Source of the DNA: Bacillota bacterium
GTDB lineage: Bacteria > Bacillota > Clostridia > Lachnospirales > Lachnospiraceae
DNA: 43,212 bases
Reading direction: 5' to 3'
Assembly: GCA_023663285.1 (NCBI GenBank)
Contig: JAMPHT010000027.1
Span: forward strand, 1-43,212
Shown here: positions 1 to 8,900 of the stretch, in pieces
How the letters are laid out: each line of letters opens with the position of its first letter
Position numbering within the stretch: position 1 is the first letter of the stretch
Position numbers and translations under genes: made by a program
Notes under the pieces: model-generated
Told to the model about the DNA's origin: nothing
What the model saw: the letters and a program-made list of their open reading frames with translations, nothing else
The model's database searches: none

Positions 1-40
1 GTAGCGAAGCGGCATCAAAGATGCCGCTTCGGTGGCTACT
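1..40. terminator. Strong hairpin at window edge, possible terminator
   Basis: A perfect 11-bp stem (GAAGCGGCATC paired with GATGCCGCTTC, loop AAA) is flanked by GTAGC and GCTAC, which extend the pairing imperfectly. No T-run follows on the + strand. On the minus strand the continuation is outside the window, so it could terminate a gene lying to the left. The hairpin is seen directly; the terminator role is inferred. Confidence 0.45.
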
Positions 41-107
41 GTGTGAAAAGTAACGATTTTACGCCTATATAACCGCTGAAGCAACGCTTTTTTGCCTCTG
101 GTTCCCT

Positions 108-136
108 TTGACATCCCGCACGCAAAATAGTATAAT
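108..136 (+). promoter_or_regulatory. SigA promoter of the first operon
   Basis: Perfect consensus: TTGACA at 108-113, a 17-bp spacer, and TATAAT at 131-136. Transcription would start near 143, about 17 bases before the first ATG, leaving a very short leader with the ribosome binding site AGAAAGGAG. Confidence 0.9.
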
Positions 137-159
137 AACAGCAGAAAGGAGTCTGATTC

Positions 160-603
160 ATGGACTTGAACCGGGACGGACAGGATCACAAACAGAATAA
201 CAGCAGTCCGGACGGCTGGGAAAATGCCCGTGAGAACTGGGACAAGTGGGAAGAGCAACAGAGGAAAAAGAACTGGGACAAATGGGACAGCGACGCCTCC
301 CACAGCAGCTACTACAATCAGCCCACCCATCCCCCTTATGACCAGGGCTTTTCCATTGCAGCCCTGGTGTGCGGCCTGCTTTCCAGCGCCCTCAGCTGTT
401 CTCCCCTTTCTCTGCCGGTGGGCGCAATGGGTATCCTCTTTTCCGTCCTGTGCAGCAGGAAAAACCGGCCCTTATCCGGCAACAGCCGTATGGGTCTTTA
501 CCTCAGTATTTTCGGATGTATCTACGGAACCGTGAATCTGATATATCTGATAATACAATATTCAACAATGATGAATCAATCCATTCCAGGAGGCAGCTTA
601 TGA
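160..603 (+). CDS. Small membrane protein, DUF4190-like
   Basis: 147 aa. The first 60 residues are very hydrophilic and rich in Asn, Asp, Lys and Trp, with a repeated NWDKW element. Two hydrophobic segments follow at about residues 64-97 (Gly/Cys/Leu-rich) and 110-133. A polar N-terminal tail followed by a two-helix hairpin is typical of DUF4190-type small membrane proteins, whose function is unknown. The start is set by AGAAAGGAG seven bases upstream and the consensus promoter just before it. The stop overlaps the next start in an ATGA, so the two genes are translationally coupled. The membrane location is a solid inference; no enzymatic role can be assigned. Confidence 0.75.
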   Translation: MDLNRDGQDHKQNNSSPDGWENARENWDKWEEQQRKKNWDKWDSDASHSSYYNQPTHPPYDQGFSIAALVCGLLSSALSCSPLSLPVGAMGILFSVLCSRKNRPLSGNSRMGLYLSIFGCIYGTVNLIYLIIQYSTMMNQSIPGGSL

Positions 604-1199
604 ATCTTTCTATCGGAGCTTTCGGCAGTAATGCTTATACAGGCCAAAAAGGCGCGGCGCCTGCGGTCTCTTTCAGCCAGGAGCAGAAAGCAGGCCTGAC
701 TCCCGCGGAGGAGATAAAGAGGGACGAAAAAGAACAGGAGCGCAGAGAGCTTCTGGGGATAAAAGACCCCATGGAACCAAAGGATTCCAGGAAGCCGAAG
801 GATTCTATGGAACCGAGAAGGCCGGGAGAAAAAAAGAAACCGGGGGAGGAATGCCAGACCTGTAAGAACCGCAAATATCAGGACGGCTCTGACGAAATGG
901 TCTCCTTTAAGAGCGCTGCCCACATTTCACCGGAGAGCGCTGCAGCACGGGTTCGCGCCCATGAGCAGGAGCACGTTTCCAATGCGTACACAAAGGCAGC
1001 GAAGGATAACGGCAAGGTGATCTCCGCTTCCGTTTCCATCCACACAGCCATCTGCCCTGAATGTGGCAGGACATATGTGTCCGGCGGCACCACCCAGACC
1101 CAGATCAAATATTATAACGAGGATAATCCTTATCAGAAAGGGTTAAAGACAGCAGACCAGGCAAAATACAGCGGCATGAACGCCGATTATGCAGTATAG
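600..1199 (+). CDS. Putative zinc metalloprotease, SprA-related type
   Basis: 199 aa from the ATG at 600, which overlaps the preceding TGA; AGGAGGCAG just upstream is a good ribosome binding site. Longer in-frame starts reach into the upstream gene and are rejected. Residues 1-85 are charged and low-complexity, with repeated MEPKDS/KPKDS units. The C-terminal half carries an HEQEH motif (HExxH zinc-protease signature) in a RVRAHEQEHVSNAY context, plus two CxxC pairs (CQTC, CPEC) that could bind a second metal. The combination recalls the SprA-related putative metalloprotease family (named from memory; substrates unknown). There is no signal peptide. Its partners are two membrane proteins in the same operon. 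HEQEH is seen; protease activity is inferred. Confidence 0.7.
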   Translation: MNLSIGAFGSNAYTGQKGAAPAVSFSQEQKAGLTPAEEIKRDEKEQERRELLGIKDPMEPKDSRKPKDSMEPRRPGEKKKPGEECQTCKNRKYQDGSDEMVSFKSAAHISPESAAARVRAHEQEHVSNAYTKAAKDNGKVISASVSIHTAICPECGRTYVSGGTTQTQIKYYNEDNPYQKGLKTADQAKYSGMNADYAV

Positions 1200-1208
1200 G
1201 ACATCAAA

Positions 1209-1964
1209 ATGAATCAGTATTCCAGACCCTATGAATTAAAGGACAAGGCAAAGGACACTCTGAGCGGGAACTACGGCACCCTGATATTGGGAAGCTTTCT
1301 CTTTTCGCTGATTATTTGTCTTGTCATTTTTATATTTGGCTTTGCCTTCTTTTTATCCGCAGTCGCGTCTCTCTATTCCGGCGGCGGGTACAGCGTCGTT
1401 GCTTTCCGCATCTTTCAGGCAGGGCTTTTGGCGGGACAGGTCCTCTCCGGTTTTCTCGCTTTCGGCACCGCCTATCTGTGCCTGAAGCTGGCCTGCGGAC
1501 AGCCCGGCAGCTATACGGATGTATTCTATGGATTTCGGCGGCAAAATCTGCTCCAGGTCCTGATACTTACCGTAGTCAGGCTTACCTTCAGCTATCTCTG
1601 TACCCTGCCCGGCGAGTATTTCAGGGCTGAATATATGCGTTCCTCCGATACTGCTCTGCTGTGGCTGACCCTGCTTGCCTACGGGGCAGGCTGCTGCGTC
1701 TACATTCCCGTGGCCCTGGCTCTGGACATGAATTATTTCCTTCTGCTGGATTTCCCGGACAAAAAAGCTGCCGGAATCTTCAAGGACAGCTTTCGCCTGA
1801 TGAAAGGCAATCGCAAACGCCTGTTTTCCCTGCAGCTTAAGTTCATTCCCCTTCAGCTTCTGTGCCTTCTCACGCTGGGCATAGGCAGCCTCTGGCTGGA
1901 ACCCTATATTCATATGACTTATACTCTGTTTTATCTGGATCTGATCAATCCCAGGCAGGTATGA
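1209..1964 (+). CDS. DUF975 family integral membrane protein
   Basis: 251 aa with about five to six hydrophobic segments (roughly residues 25-50, 68-92, 110-128, 145-172 and 210-232). The N-terminal signature, an amphipathic stretch ending in LKDKAKDTLSGNYGTLI, is characteristic of the DUF975 family, which is common in Firmicutes and of unknown function. It begins 9 bases after the metalloprotease-like gene, so it is the third gene of the operon. Its ribosome binding site is weak (TAGGACATC), which suggests translational coupling. The stop is followed by two hairpins that end the operon opposite prfB. Confidence 0.8.
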   Translation: MNQYSRPYELKDKAKDTLSGNYGTLILGSFLFSLIICLVIFIFGFAFFLSAVASLYSGGGYSVVAFRIFQAGLLAGQVLSGFLAFGTAYLCLKLACGQPGSYTDVFYGFRRQNLLQVLILTVVRLTFSYLCTLPGEYFRAEYMRSSDTALLWLTLLAYGAGCCVYIPVALALDMNYFLLLDFPDKKAAGIFKDSFRLMKGNRKRLFSLQLKFIPLQLLCLLTLGIGSLWLEPYIHMTYTLFYLDLINPRQV

Positions 1965-2020
1965 TCCGCTGGTCCGCTATTCCCGCGAAGAGCAATATGT
2001 TTTACACACACTTCCAGTCA

Positions 2021-2080
2021 TGCCGCCTCTGGCGGCACAAACAATCAATGAATGCCGCAGGGATCAGTCCTGCGGCATTT
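2021..2080. terminator. Tandem hairpins between convergent operons
   Basis: Two perfect stem-loops: TGCCGCC/GGCGGCA (2021-2037, loop TCT) and AATGCCGCAGG/CCTGCGGCATT (2051-2079, 7-base loop). They lie between the convergent ends of the DUF975 gene and prfB. The second has an AT-rich flank on both sides, so it can serve as a bidirectional terminator. Confidence 0.75.
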
Positions 2081-2096
2081 AACGCTGTGGAATATT

Positions 2097-3221
2097 TTAC
2101 TGCATCGTCTGCACGTCTTTTGTATTGATCCACTTCAGATACCCGTTGATGAAAGGGTCCAGCGCCCCGTCCAGCACGGCGTCCGCATTTCCCGTCTCCA
2201 CCTCTGTGCGCAGATCCTTCACCAGCTTATAGGGCTGCAGCACATAGGAACGGATCTGGTTGCCCCAGGCAATGTCCTTTACCTCCCCCCGGATATCGGA
2301 AAGCTTCTCCACATTTGCCTCCTGCTTTAAGAGATACAGCTTTGCCCGCAGCATCTGCATGGCTTTATCCCTGTTCTGGAACTGGCTGCGCTCATTCTGA
2401 CACTGTACCACCGTTCCCGTAGGAATATGGGTGATACGGATCGCGGAGGAGGTCTTGTTGATATGCTGTCCGCCTGCACCGCTGCTTCGATAGGTGTCGA
2501 TGCGCAGATCCTTCTCGTCGATCTCCACATCCACATCCTCTTCTATGTCCGGCATCACATCCAGGGACACAAAAGAGGTCTGGCGCTTGCCCTGGGCATT
2601 GAAGGGGGAAATACGCACCAGTCTGTGTACTCCCTTCTCAGACTTCAGGTATCCGTAGGCATTGACGCCGTTGACCTGAAAGGTCACCGACTTGATCCCC
2701 GCCTCGTCTCCGTCCAGAAAATCCAGTACCTCCAGGGAAAAGCCCCGGCGTTCCGCCCATCTGGTATACATACGGTACAGCATACTGCACCAGTCGCAGC
2801 TCTCCGTGCCGCCAGCTCCGGCGTTCAGCTTCAGGATAGCGTTATTTTTGTCATATTCGCCGGACAGGAGGGTTCCCACCCGAAGCTCTTCAAATTTTTC
2901 CACAAAGTCATTCAGCTCCTGGCGGATCTCCGCTGCCATGGAATCATCATTCTCTTCATAGCCCATCTCGATCAGCGTCAGGATATCCTCGTACTGGCCG
3001 AACAGGCCGCCGCACTCCTCCACGGTGTCTTTCAGATTCTTCAGTTCTTTCATCTTGGCGTTGGATCTGTCAGGATCGTCCCAGAAGCCGGGAGCCTCCA
3101 TCTCCATTTCCAGTTCCTCTATCCGCTTTGACTTGCCTGCTAGATCCAGAGAATCCCGCACCTCATTTAAGGGCGTCTCATAGGTCAGAAGCTCTGTTTT
3201 CATCTGGTCAAGCTCTACCAT
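2097..3221 (-). CDS. prfB: Peptide chain release factor 2 (RF2)
   Basis: 374 aa. Recognises UGA and UAA stop codons in the ribosomal A site and triggers peptidyl-tRNA hydrolysis. Starting at the ATG at 3221, the SPF anticodon-like tripeptide falls at 205-207 and the GGQ catalytic motif at 250-252, the same numbering as the E. coli protein as I recall it. That, and AGGTGG five bases upstream, favours this start over the in-frame ATG at 3242. The reading frame is uninterrupted: the stretch VRDSLDLAGK sits where many prfB genes carry the CUU-UGA-C programmed frameshift, and here the codons read CTG GAT. Autoregulation by frameshifting has therefore been lost. It follows secA by about 50 bases, probably in one operon. 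Confidence 0.97.
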   Translation of the reverse strand: MVELDQMKTELLTYETPLNEVRDSLDLAGKSKRIEELEMEMEAPGFWDDPDRSNAKMKELKNLKDTVEECGGLFGQYEDILTLIEMGYEENDDSMAAEIRQELNDFVEKFEELRVGTLLSGEYDKNNAILKLNAGAGGTESCDWCSMLYRMYTRWAERRGFSLEVLDFLDGDEAGIKSVTFQVNGVNAYGYLKSEKGVHRLVRISPFNAQGKRQTSFVSLDVMPDIEEDVDVEIDEKDLRIDTYRSSGAGGQHINKTSSAIRITHIPTGTVVQCQNERSQFQNRDKAMQMLRAKLYLLKQEANVEKLSDIRGEVKDIAWGNQIRSYVLQPYKLVKDLRTEVETGNADAVLDGALDPFINGYLKWINTKDVQTMQ

Positions 3222-3272
3222 GTTACCACCTGCTTTCTGCATCTTTCATTATGTGAACAGTCCACCGGCAGT

Positions 3273-5840
3273 TCACGCTTTGCGTCCACAGCACTGCTTA
3301 TACTTTTTGCCGCTGCCGCAGGGGCAGGGATCGTTGGGATATATCTTTGCGTTGCCGCGCTTTACAGGCGCCTTGGGACCGCTGTCGTCCTTGTTGGTGC
3401 CGGTGACCTTTGCCACCTGCTCGCGCTCTACCTTCTGCTCCACCTTGATGTGGAACAGCAGGCGGACCGTCTCTTCCTTGATATTCTGTATCATCTCATC
3501 AAACATCTGGTATCCGCTGGACTTATACTCCACAAGGGGGTCACGCTGCCCGTATGCCTGCAGGCCGATTCCCTGACGCAGCTGCTCCATATCGTCGATA
3601 TGATCCATCCACTTCCTGTCGATCACCTTCAGCAGGATCACCCGCTCCAGCTCACGGATCGCCTCCGCGTCGGGAAATTCCGCTTCCTTGCTCTCATAGA
3701 GCTTCACCGCCTCTTCCTTCAGCTGCTGCTTCAGGCTGTTTTTCTTAGGCTTCTGCACACGCTCCGCCGTCACCGGCTGCAGGGGAATGGTAGGGATCAG
3801 GAGAGTGTTCAACTCGTTGAAGCTCCAATCCTCCACCTCCGCGTCCTCGTTGATGCTGATATCCACACAGTTCTCCGCAATGTCCGTGATCATCTTGTAG
3901 ATGAAATCCCGCATACTCTCGCCGTTTAATACCCGGCGGCGCTCCTCGTAGATGATCTCCCTCTGCTCGCTCATGACCCTGTCGTATTCCAGCAGGTTCT
4001 TACGAATGCCGAAGTTGTTGTTCTCTATCTTCTTCTGAGCGGATTCTATGGCGCTGGTCAATGCGCCGTGCTCGATCTCCTGCCCCTCCGGCACGCCCAG
4101 AGCGTTAAATATGCCAATCAGACGCTCCGATCCAAAGAGCCTCATCAAATCATCCTGCAGGGAAATATAGAACTTGGACTCACCGGGGTCTCCCTGCCGT
4201 CCGGAACGGCCTCTGAGCTGATTGTCGATACGTCTTGACTCATGCCGCTCCGTGCCGATGATCTTTAAGCCTCCTGCCGCCCTGGCTTCCTCGTCCAGCT
4301 TGATATCCGTACCACGGCCCGCCATGTTGGTGGCGATGGTCACTGCGCCGTGTATACCGGCGTCCGCCACGATCTCCGCCTCCATCTCATGGAATTTCGC
4401 ATTCAGCACCTTATGCTGGATGCCCCGCTTCTGCAAAAGGCGGCTCAACTCCTCGCTGGCCTCGATGGTGATAGTGCCCACCAGCACCGGCTGTCCTTTC
4501 TTGTGAGCCTCCTCCACGGCGTCTGTGATGGCCTTCAGCTTCTCCGCTCTCGTCTTGTATACCGCATCCTGCATATCGTTACGAATGACAGGGCGGTTGG
4601 TGGGGATCTCCACCACGTCCATCCCGTATATCTCGCGGAACTCCTTTTCCTCGGTCAGCGCCGTACCGGTCATGCCGCATTTTTTGGCAAAGAGGTTAAA
4701 GAAATTCTGGAAGGTGATGGTCGCCAGCGTCTTGCTCTCTCTCTTGACCTTCACGTGCTCCTTCGCCTCGATCGCCTGATGCAGACCGTCGGAATATCGG
4801 CGGCCCGGCATGATACGTCCCGTAAATTCATCCACGATAAGCACCTGATCGTCCTTCACCACATAGTCCTGATCCCTGAACATCAGGTTATGGGCCCGCA
4901 GCGCCAGAATAATAGTGTGCTGTATCTCCAGATTCTCCGGATCCGCATAGTTCTCGATGTGGAAGAAATCCTCCACCTTCTTCACCCCGGCCTCCGTCAG
5001 GTTGATGACCTTATCCTTCTCATTTACGATAAAGTCTCCCGTCTCCTCCTGCACCACGCCCATGATCGCGTCCATCTTTGTGAGCTGCTGCATATCCTCG
5101 CCCCGCTTCATACGGCGGGCAAGCAGATCGCACATCTCATACAGTGCGGTGGACTTGCCGCTCTGTCCCGAAATGATCAGCGGAGTCCTGGCCTCGTCGA
5201 TGAGCACCGAGTCCACCTCGTCGATGATGCAGAAATGCAGGTCTCTCAAAACCAGCTGCTCCTTGTAGATCACCATATTGTCGCGCAGATAATCAAACCC
5301 CAGCTCGTTGTTGGTCACATAGGTGATGTCACAGTTATAAGCCTTCTGCCGTTCCTCGCTGGTCATGCTGTTCAAGACCACGCCCACGGACAGCCCCAGG
5401 AACTCATGTATCTGTCCCATCCACTCTGCGTCGCGCTTTGCCAGGTAATCGTTGACGGTGACCACATGGACGCCCTTTCCCTCCAGAGCGTTCAGGTAAG
5501 CCGGTGCGGTAGCCACCAGGGTCTTTCCCTCACCGGTACGCATCTCCGCGATACGCCCCTGGTGCATGACGATGCCGCCGATCATCTGCACCCGGTAATG
5601 CTCCATATTCAAGACCCGCCTTGCGGCCTCCCGCACCGTTGCAAAGGCTTCCGGAAGCAGGTCGTCCAGGGTCTCTCCCTCACCCAGCCGCTTTTTGTAT
5701 TCATCTGTCTTTGCCCTCAGCTCCTCGTCGGACAGCGCCTGCATCCCAGGGCGCAGCTCGTCGATCTTATCTGCCAGAGGCTCGATCCTCTTCAGCTCTC
5801 TCTCGCTGTGTGTACCAAAAATCTTATCTATGATCTTCAC
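3273..5840 (-). CDS. secA: Preprotein translocase ATPase SecA
   Basis: 855 aa, full length. This is the motor that pushes unfolded preproteins through SecYEG at the membrane. Visible motifs: the DEAD-motor P-loop with MRTGEGKT at about 100-107, DEVD at 207-210, the preprotein-crosslinking and helical scaffold regions, the second nucleotide-binding half with [13 protein letters not shown] and the [12 protein letters not shown] arginine-finger region, and a C-terminal SEC-C zinc tail ([13 protein letters not shown]) in the last 20 residues, which binds SecB or ribosomes. The start is a GTG at 5840 with AAAGGTG upstream. The promoter overlaps the 3' end of the DUF4132 gene, so readthrough from that gene is possible. 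prfB follows closely. Confidence 0.98.
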   Translation of the reverse strand: MKIIDKIFGTHSERELKRIEPLADKIDELRPGMQALSDEELRAKTDEYKKRLGEGETLDDLLPEAFATVREAARRVLNMEHYRVQMIGGIVMHQGRIAEMRTGEGKTLVATAPAYLNALEGKGVHVVTVNDYLAKRDAEWMGQIHEFLGLSVGVVLNSMTSEERQKAYNCDITYVTNNELGFDYLRDNMVIYKEQLVLRDLHFCIIDEVDSVLIDEARTPLIISGQSGKSTALYEMCDLLARRMKRGEDMQQLTKMDAIMGVVQEETGDFIVNEKDKVINLTEAGVKKVEDFFHIENYADPENLEIQHTIILALRAHNLMFRDQDYVVKDDQVLIVDEFTGRIMPGRRYSDGLHQAIEAKEHVKVKRESKTLATITFQNFFNLFAKKCGMTGTALTEEKEFREIYGMDVVEIPTNRPVIRNDMQDAVYKTRAEKLKAITDAVEEAHKKGQPVLVGTITIEASEELSRLLQKRGIQHKVLNAKFHEMEAEIVADAGIHGAVTIATNMAGRGTDIKLDEEARAAGGLKIIGTERHESRRIDNQLRGRSGRQGDPGESKFYISLQDDLMRLFGSERLIGIFNALGVPEGQEIEHGALTSAIESAQKKIENNNFGIRKNLLEYDRVMSEQREIIYEERRRVLNGESMRDFIYKMITDIAENCVDISINEDAEVEDWSFNELNTLLIPTIPLQPVTAERVQKPKKNSLKQQLKEEAVKLYESKEAEFPDAEAIRELERVILLKVIDRKWMDHIDDMEQLRQGIGLQAYGQRDPLVEYKSSGYQMFDEMIQNIKEETVRLLFHIKVEQKVEREQVAKVTGTNKDDSGPKAPVKRGNAKIYPNDPCPCGSGKKYKQCCGRKA

Positions 5841-5886
5841 GTGATCTCACACCTTTCCGCAGCCTTACAACAGGCAGCCACAGTAT

Positions 5887-5915
5887 ATTGTAACAGAAAA
5901 TGAATTCAATTACAA
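5887..5915 (-). promoter_or_regulatory. SigA promoter for secA-prfB
   Basis: On the minus strand, TTGTAA (5915-5910), a 17-bp spacer and TACAAT (5892-5887). An overlapping alternative is TTGAAT, 16 bp, TATACT. The -35 element lies in the last codons of the DUF4132 gene. No terminator separates that gene from secA. Confidence 0.7.
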
Positions 5916-8900
5916 CTGCTTCAAAATAAAAGGGTCCTTGATTTTTTTATCCTCGGCAAACAGCAGTATTTCCGAAATGATCTGGGCGGTCTTAGGATCG
6001 TCGTCCACAAAGGGCAGGAACAGCTTTCCCCGGTGCTGGGAGTGGACCGGCAGCACGTTCACCATGGGTCCTCCCTGGAGATGCACCACTCCGCTGCCCA
6101 AATGGATGGCATAGTCCGCCCGCTCCCCGGAAATGAACGCATGGGAGCCCTCCAGCCGCACATTTTTAAGCTTGAACAGCGGCAGGGTAAACGCAACGAT
6201 CGCCCGACGCATCTCGATGGTGGAATGGCTTGCCTCCGGATCCACCCCGCCTGCATGGGCAACGCTCACCGCCAGGTCCACATCCCGCATCACCTCTGAG
6301 AAAATAATATCCGGGACGTCCTCAATGCGCATTGCCCTGCCCGTTTTCCGGTCAAAAAACTCCACCCATTCTAAGGTGGGAGCCTCTATATCCGAGGGTG
6401 AAAACCAGTCCGCAAGGGCGTATATGGACGCAATGATGTTCTCCTTATAATAGACCTTCTGCAGGCCCGCATCAATATCGCAGACCCAGCGGCGGGCTTT
6501 CAGGCAGGCCTTTGTCTTTTGGGGCTGTATCTGATTTCCCGCATAGCGGGTGGAGCGGAATGCCTGCTCTTCCTCCGTCGTCTTGATGTACAGCTCCCGG
6601 AATACCTGCTTAAAGGGCTGGCTGATCTCATTGTCAAACAGATATTTCTGATACTCATGCCAGTGGCCGTCCCGGTAAATATCAAAGGGATGCGCCACCT
6701 TCAGCACCGTCTGCTCCGTGATCTCCTCTGCCGCGCCTGCATGATCGACCAGCCTGTTCCCCTGCAGAAATCCAAGCCTGCCCTCTGACTTGTATACCAG
6801 TCTTGTGATAACGGGCCTCACCGTGGGATTGGTACAGAGCAGGTTCAGCTCTCCTTGGGTGAACCCGATCCCGCCTTCCATTGCCTCCTCAAGCATTCGG
6901 CAGGTTCTGCGGTACTGCTCGTTGAGCAGCTTCTTTTTCTCCGCAAGCTCTGTCACCAGCTCATTTTTCTTATATTTGGCGGGAACTGCCTTCAGCGGTC
7001 TGCCGTCCTTTTCGCATTTGATCTCCGCGCTGCCGTTTTCGCCGATCTCCAGCTTCAGGCGGATCTCGTCAAGGTCCTTCCATTCCAGCAGATGCCGGAT
7101 ATTCTCAAAGAGCTTCGCCTCCATTCGGAGGGTAAGCCGCTCCACATCGGAAAATCCCGCATTTTTGGAAAGGTTCTGCAAGGCGCAGTCTGCCGCCGCG
7201 GTCTCGCTCACCCTTCTCTGTGCGCCGAACTGCCTGCTCTGCTTTTTGAACTCCTGAATAAACAGATACCGCTCCACCATATCGTTTTCATCGACAAGAG
7301 GGATCAGAGCGTATGCCATCAGGGTATCCTTATTCCTCTTTTCGGTGATATTCTTCACCGCCTCCTCCACGGAAAGCCTGCCCATGACCGCGTCCGCATA
7401 CTTTCTGGCCCTGGTGTGCTTAGCGCCGCTTGAGATATATTTTGCCGCCTTATAAATTTTATCGAAACGGTTCTCTCCTATGGTCTGCAGCGCATCCCGA
7501 AACCAGTTTATATCAAAGGCTCCCACATTAAGATCCTCCGCCGAGATCGGCGAATACCTGGCAATGACCGCCTGGGTCCTCTCATCCAGGGACTCGTTCA
7601 TGTGGGCAATAAAGTAATAGCACGCGGACTGGAAGCCCTCCCATCCTAAGTATTCCTCCACAACGGGGATCCAGCCATGGGAAAACAGCGCCGCTTCCAC
7701 AAGACGGCTCTCCGTGATATCTGTGCCGGAGATCAGCCCTTTTAATTTTTCCCCGTCATCACCGACATCCGGAACACAGATCCCCAGCAGATAGCTCAGG
7801 CTCTGCTTTTTGGAAGCGCCGTTGACGGTATACAGCCAGGTGGAGCGTTCCAATGTGTCTTTCCCCAGCGCCGCAAGCACCTTCACAAAATTCTCCGCGC
7901 CGTATATGCGCTTCAAACTGCTTATATGGCGGGAATAGCGGGTCTCGGAATCCCCCCGGACGAGCTCTGTTTTCAGCACGGTATCTATCAGCCTCTGCCC
8001 GATCTGAGCCGCAAACTCCAGCTTTTTATTGTCCTCCTCCGTAAATTCATATTCCGACAGATTAAATGAGCCCTTCACCTCCAGAAGCCCGCCTATAAAG
8101 GCTTCGCCGCTTCGGTAATTACTGAATCTGGAACTGGCCTTTGCTTCACCGGATTTTAGATAAGATATGAGCTGGGACAAGCCCTCCAGCGCATCCGGCA
8201 GGACCCTCTCCAGAAGCATTTTGTACAGGAATCCCTGGCTTACTATCCCCTTGTATGCCGCCAGGATAAGGGAAGAAGCAGTAAACGGGACGTATACCCT
8301 CCTTGCCTGAACAGAATACCTTTCCTCGTCGGGAACGTCAAAGAAGCCGAACCGCTTTGCCAGCATATATTTTATCGAAAACGCATCCCGGTAATGCTCC
8401 CCGAAGCTTCCTGAGATCCCATGGAGCGGCAGTAAGAGCGCTCTCAGCTTTTCATCTGCCACCGCCGTGACAAGCTCTTTTTCATACACATCCTGAAATA
8501 TCTGCTTTTGGCCGTCAAAATAAAATGTAACGGTTTTCTCATGGCTATAGGGGGAATCCACAAAATCGTAAAGCTCCCCTGCATCGGCTTCACAGGCAAG
8601 ATAATACCCCAGGGCGCAGGCGGCAGGGCACAAATCAATATTTTTCAGATATTGGCCTCTGAAATATCTTATGATGCGGTTTATTTGGGAAGGATGCATA
8701 TAGCTGTGCCGCTCCGCAAGCTCCTCTCCAAGCACATTCCGCTCCGTTCGGGATAAGCAATTACGGCTGATTTCCAAACAGACGTCAAGCTTCAAAAGCA
8801 GTTCTTCGCTGTGGATCCGGGTCTTATAAAATCCGTCCCAAAGCTTGGGAAAAGCAATATGCCTGGTACCGTCCTTCTCCCTTACCTCAAGACTGCTGTA

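Noticed and set aside
4350-5903. 517-codon open frame on the + strand
   Set aside because: It lies wholly antisense to secA and has no start signal; open antisense frames are expected in GC-rich genes.
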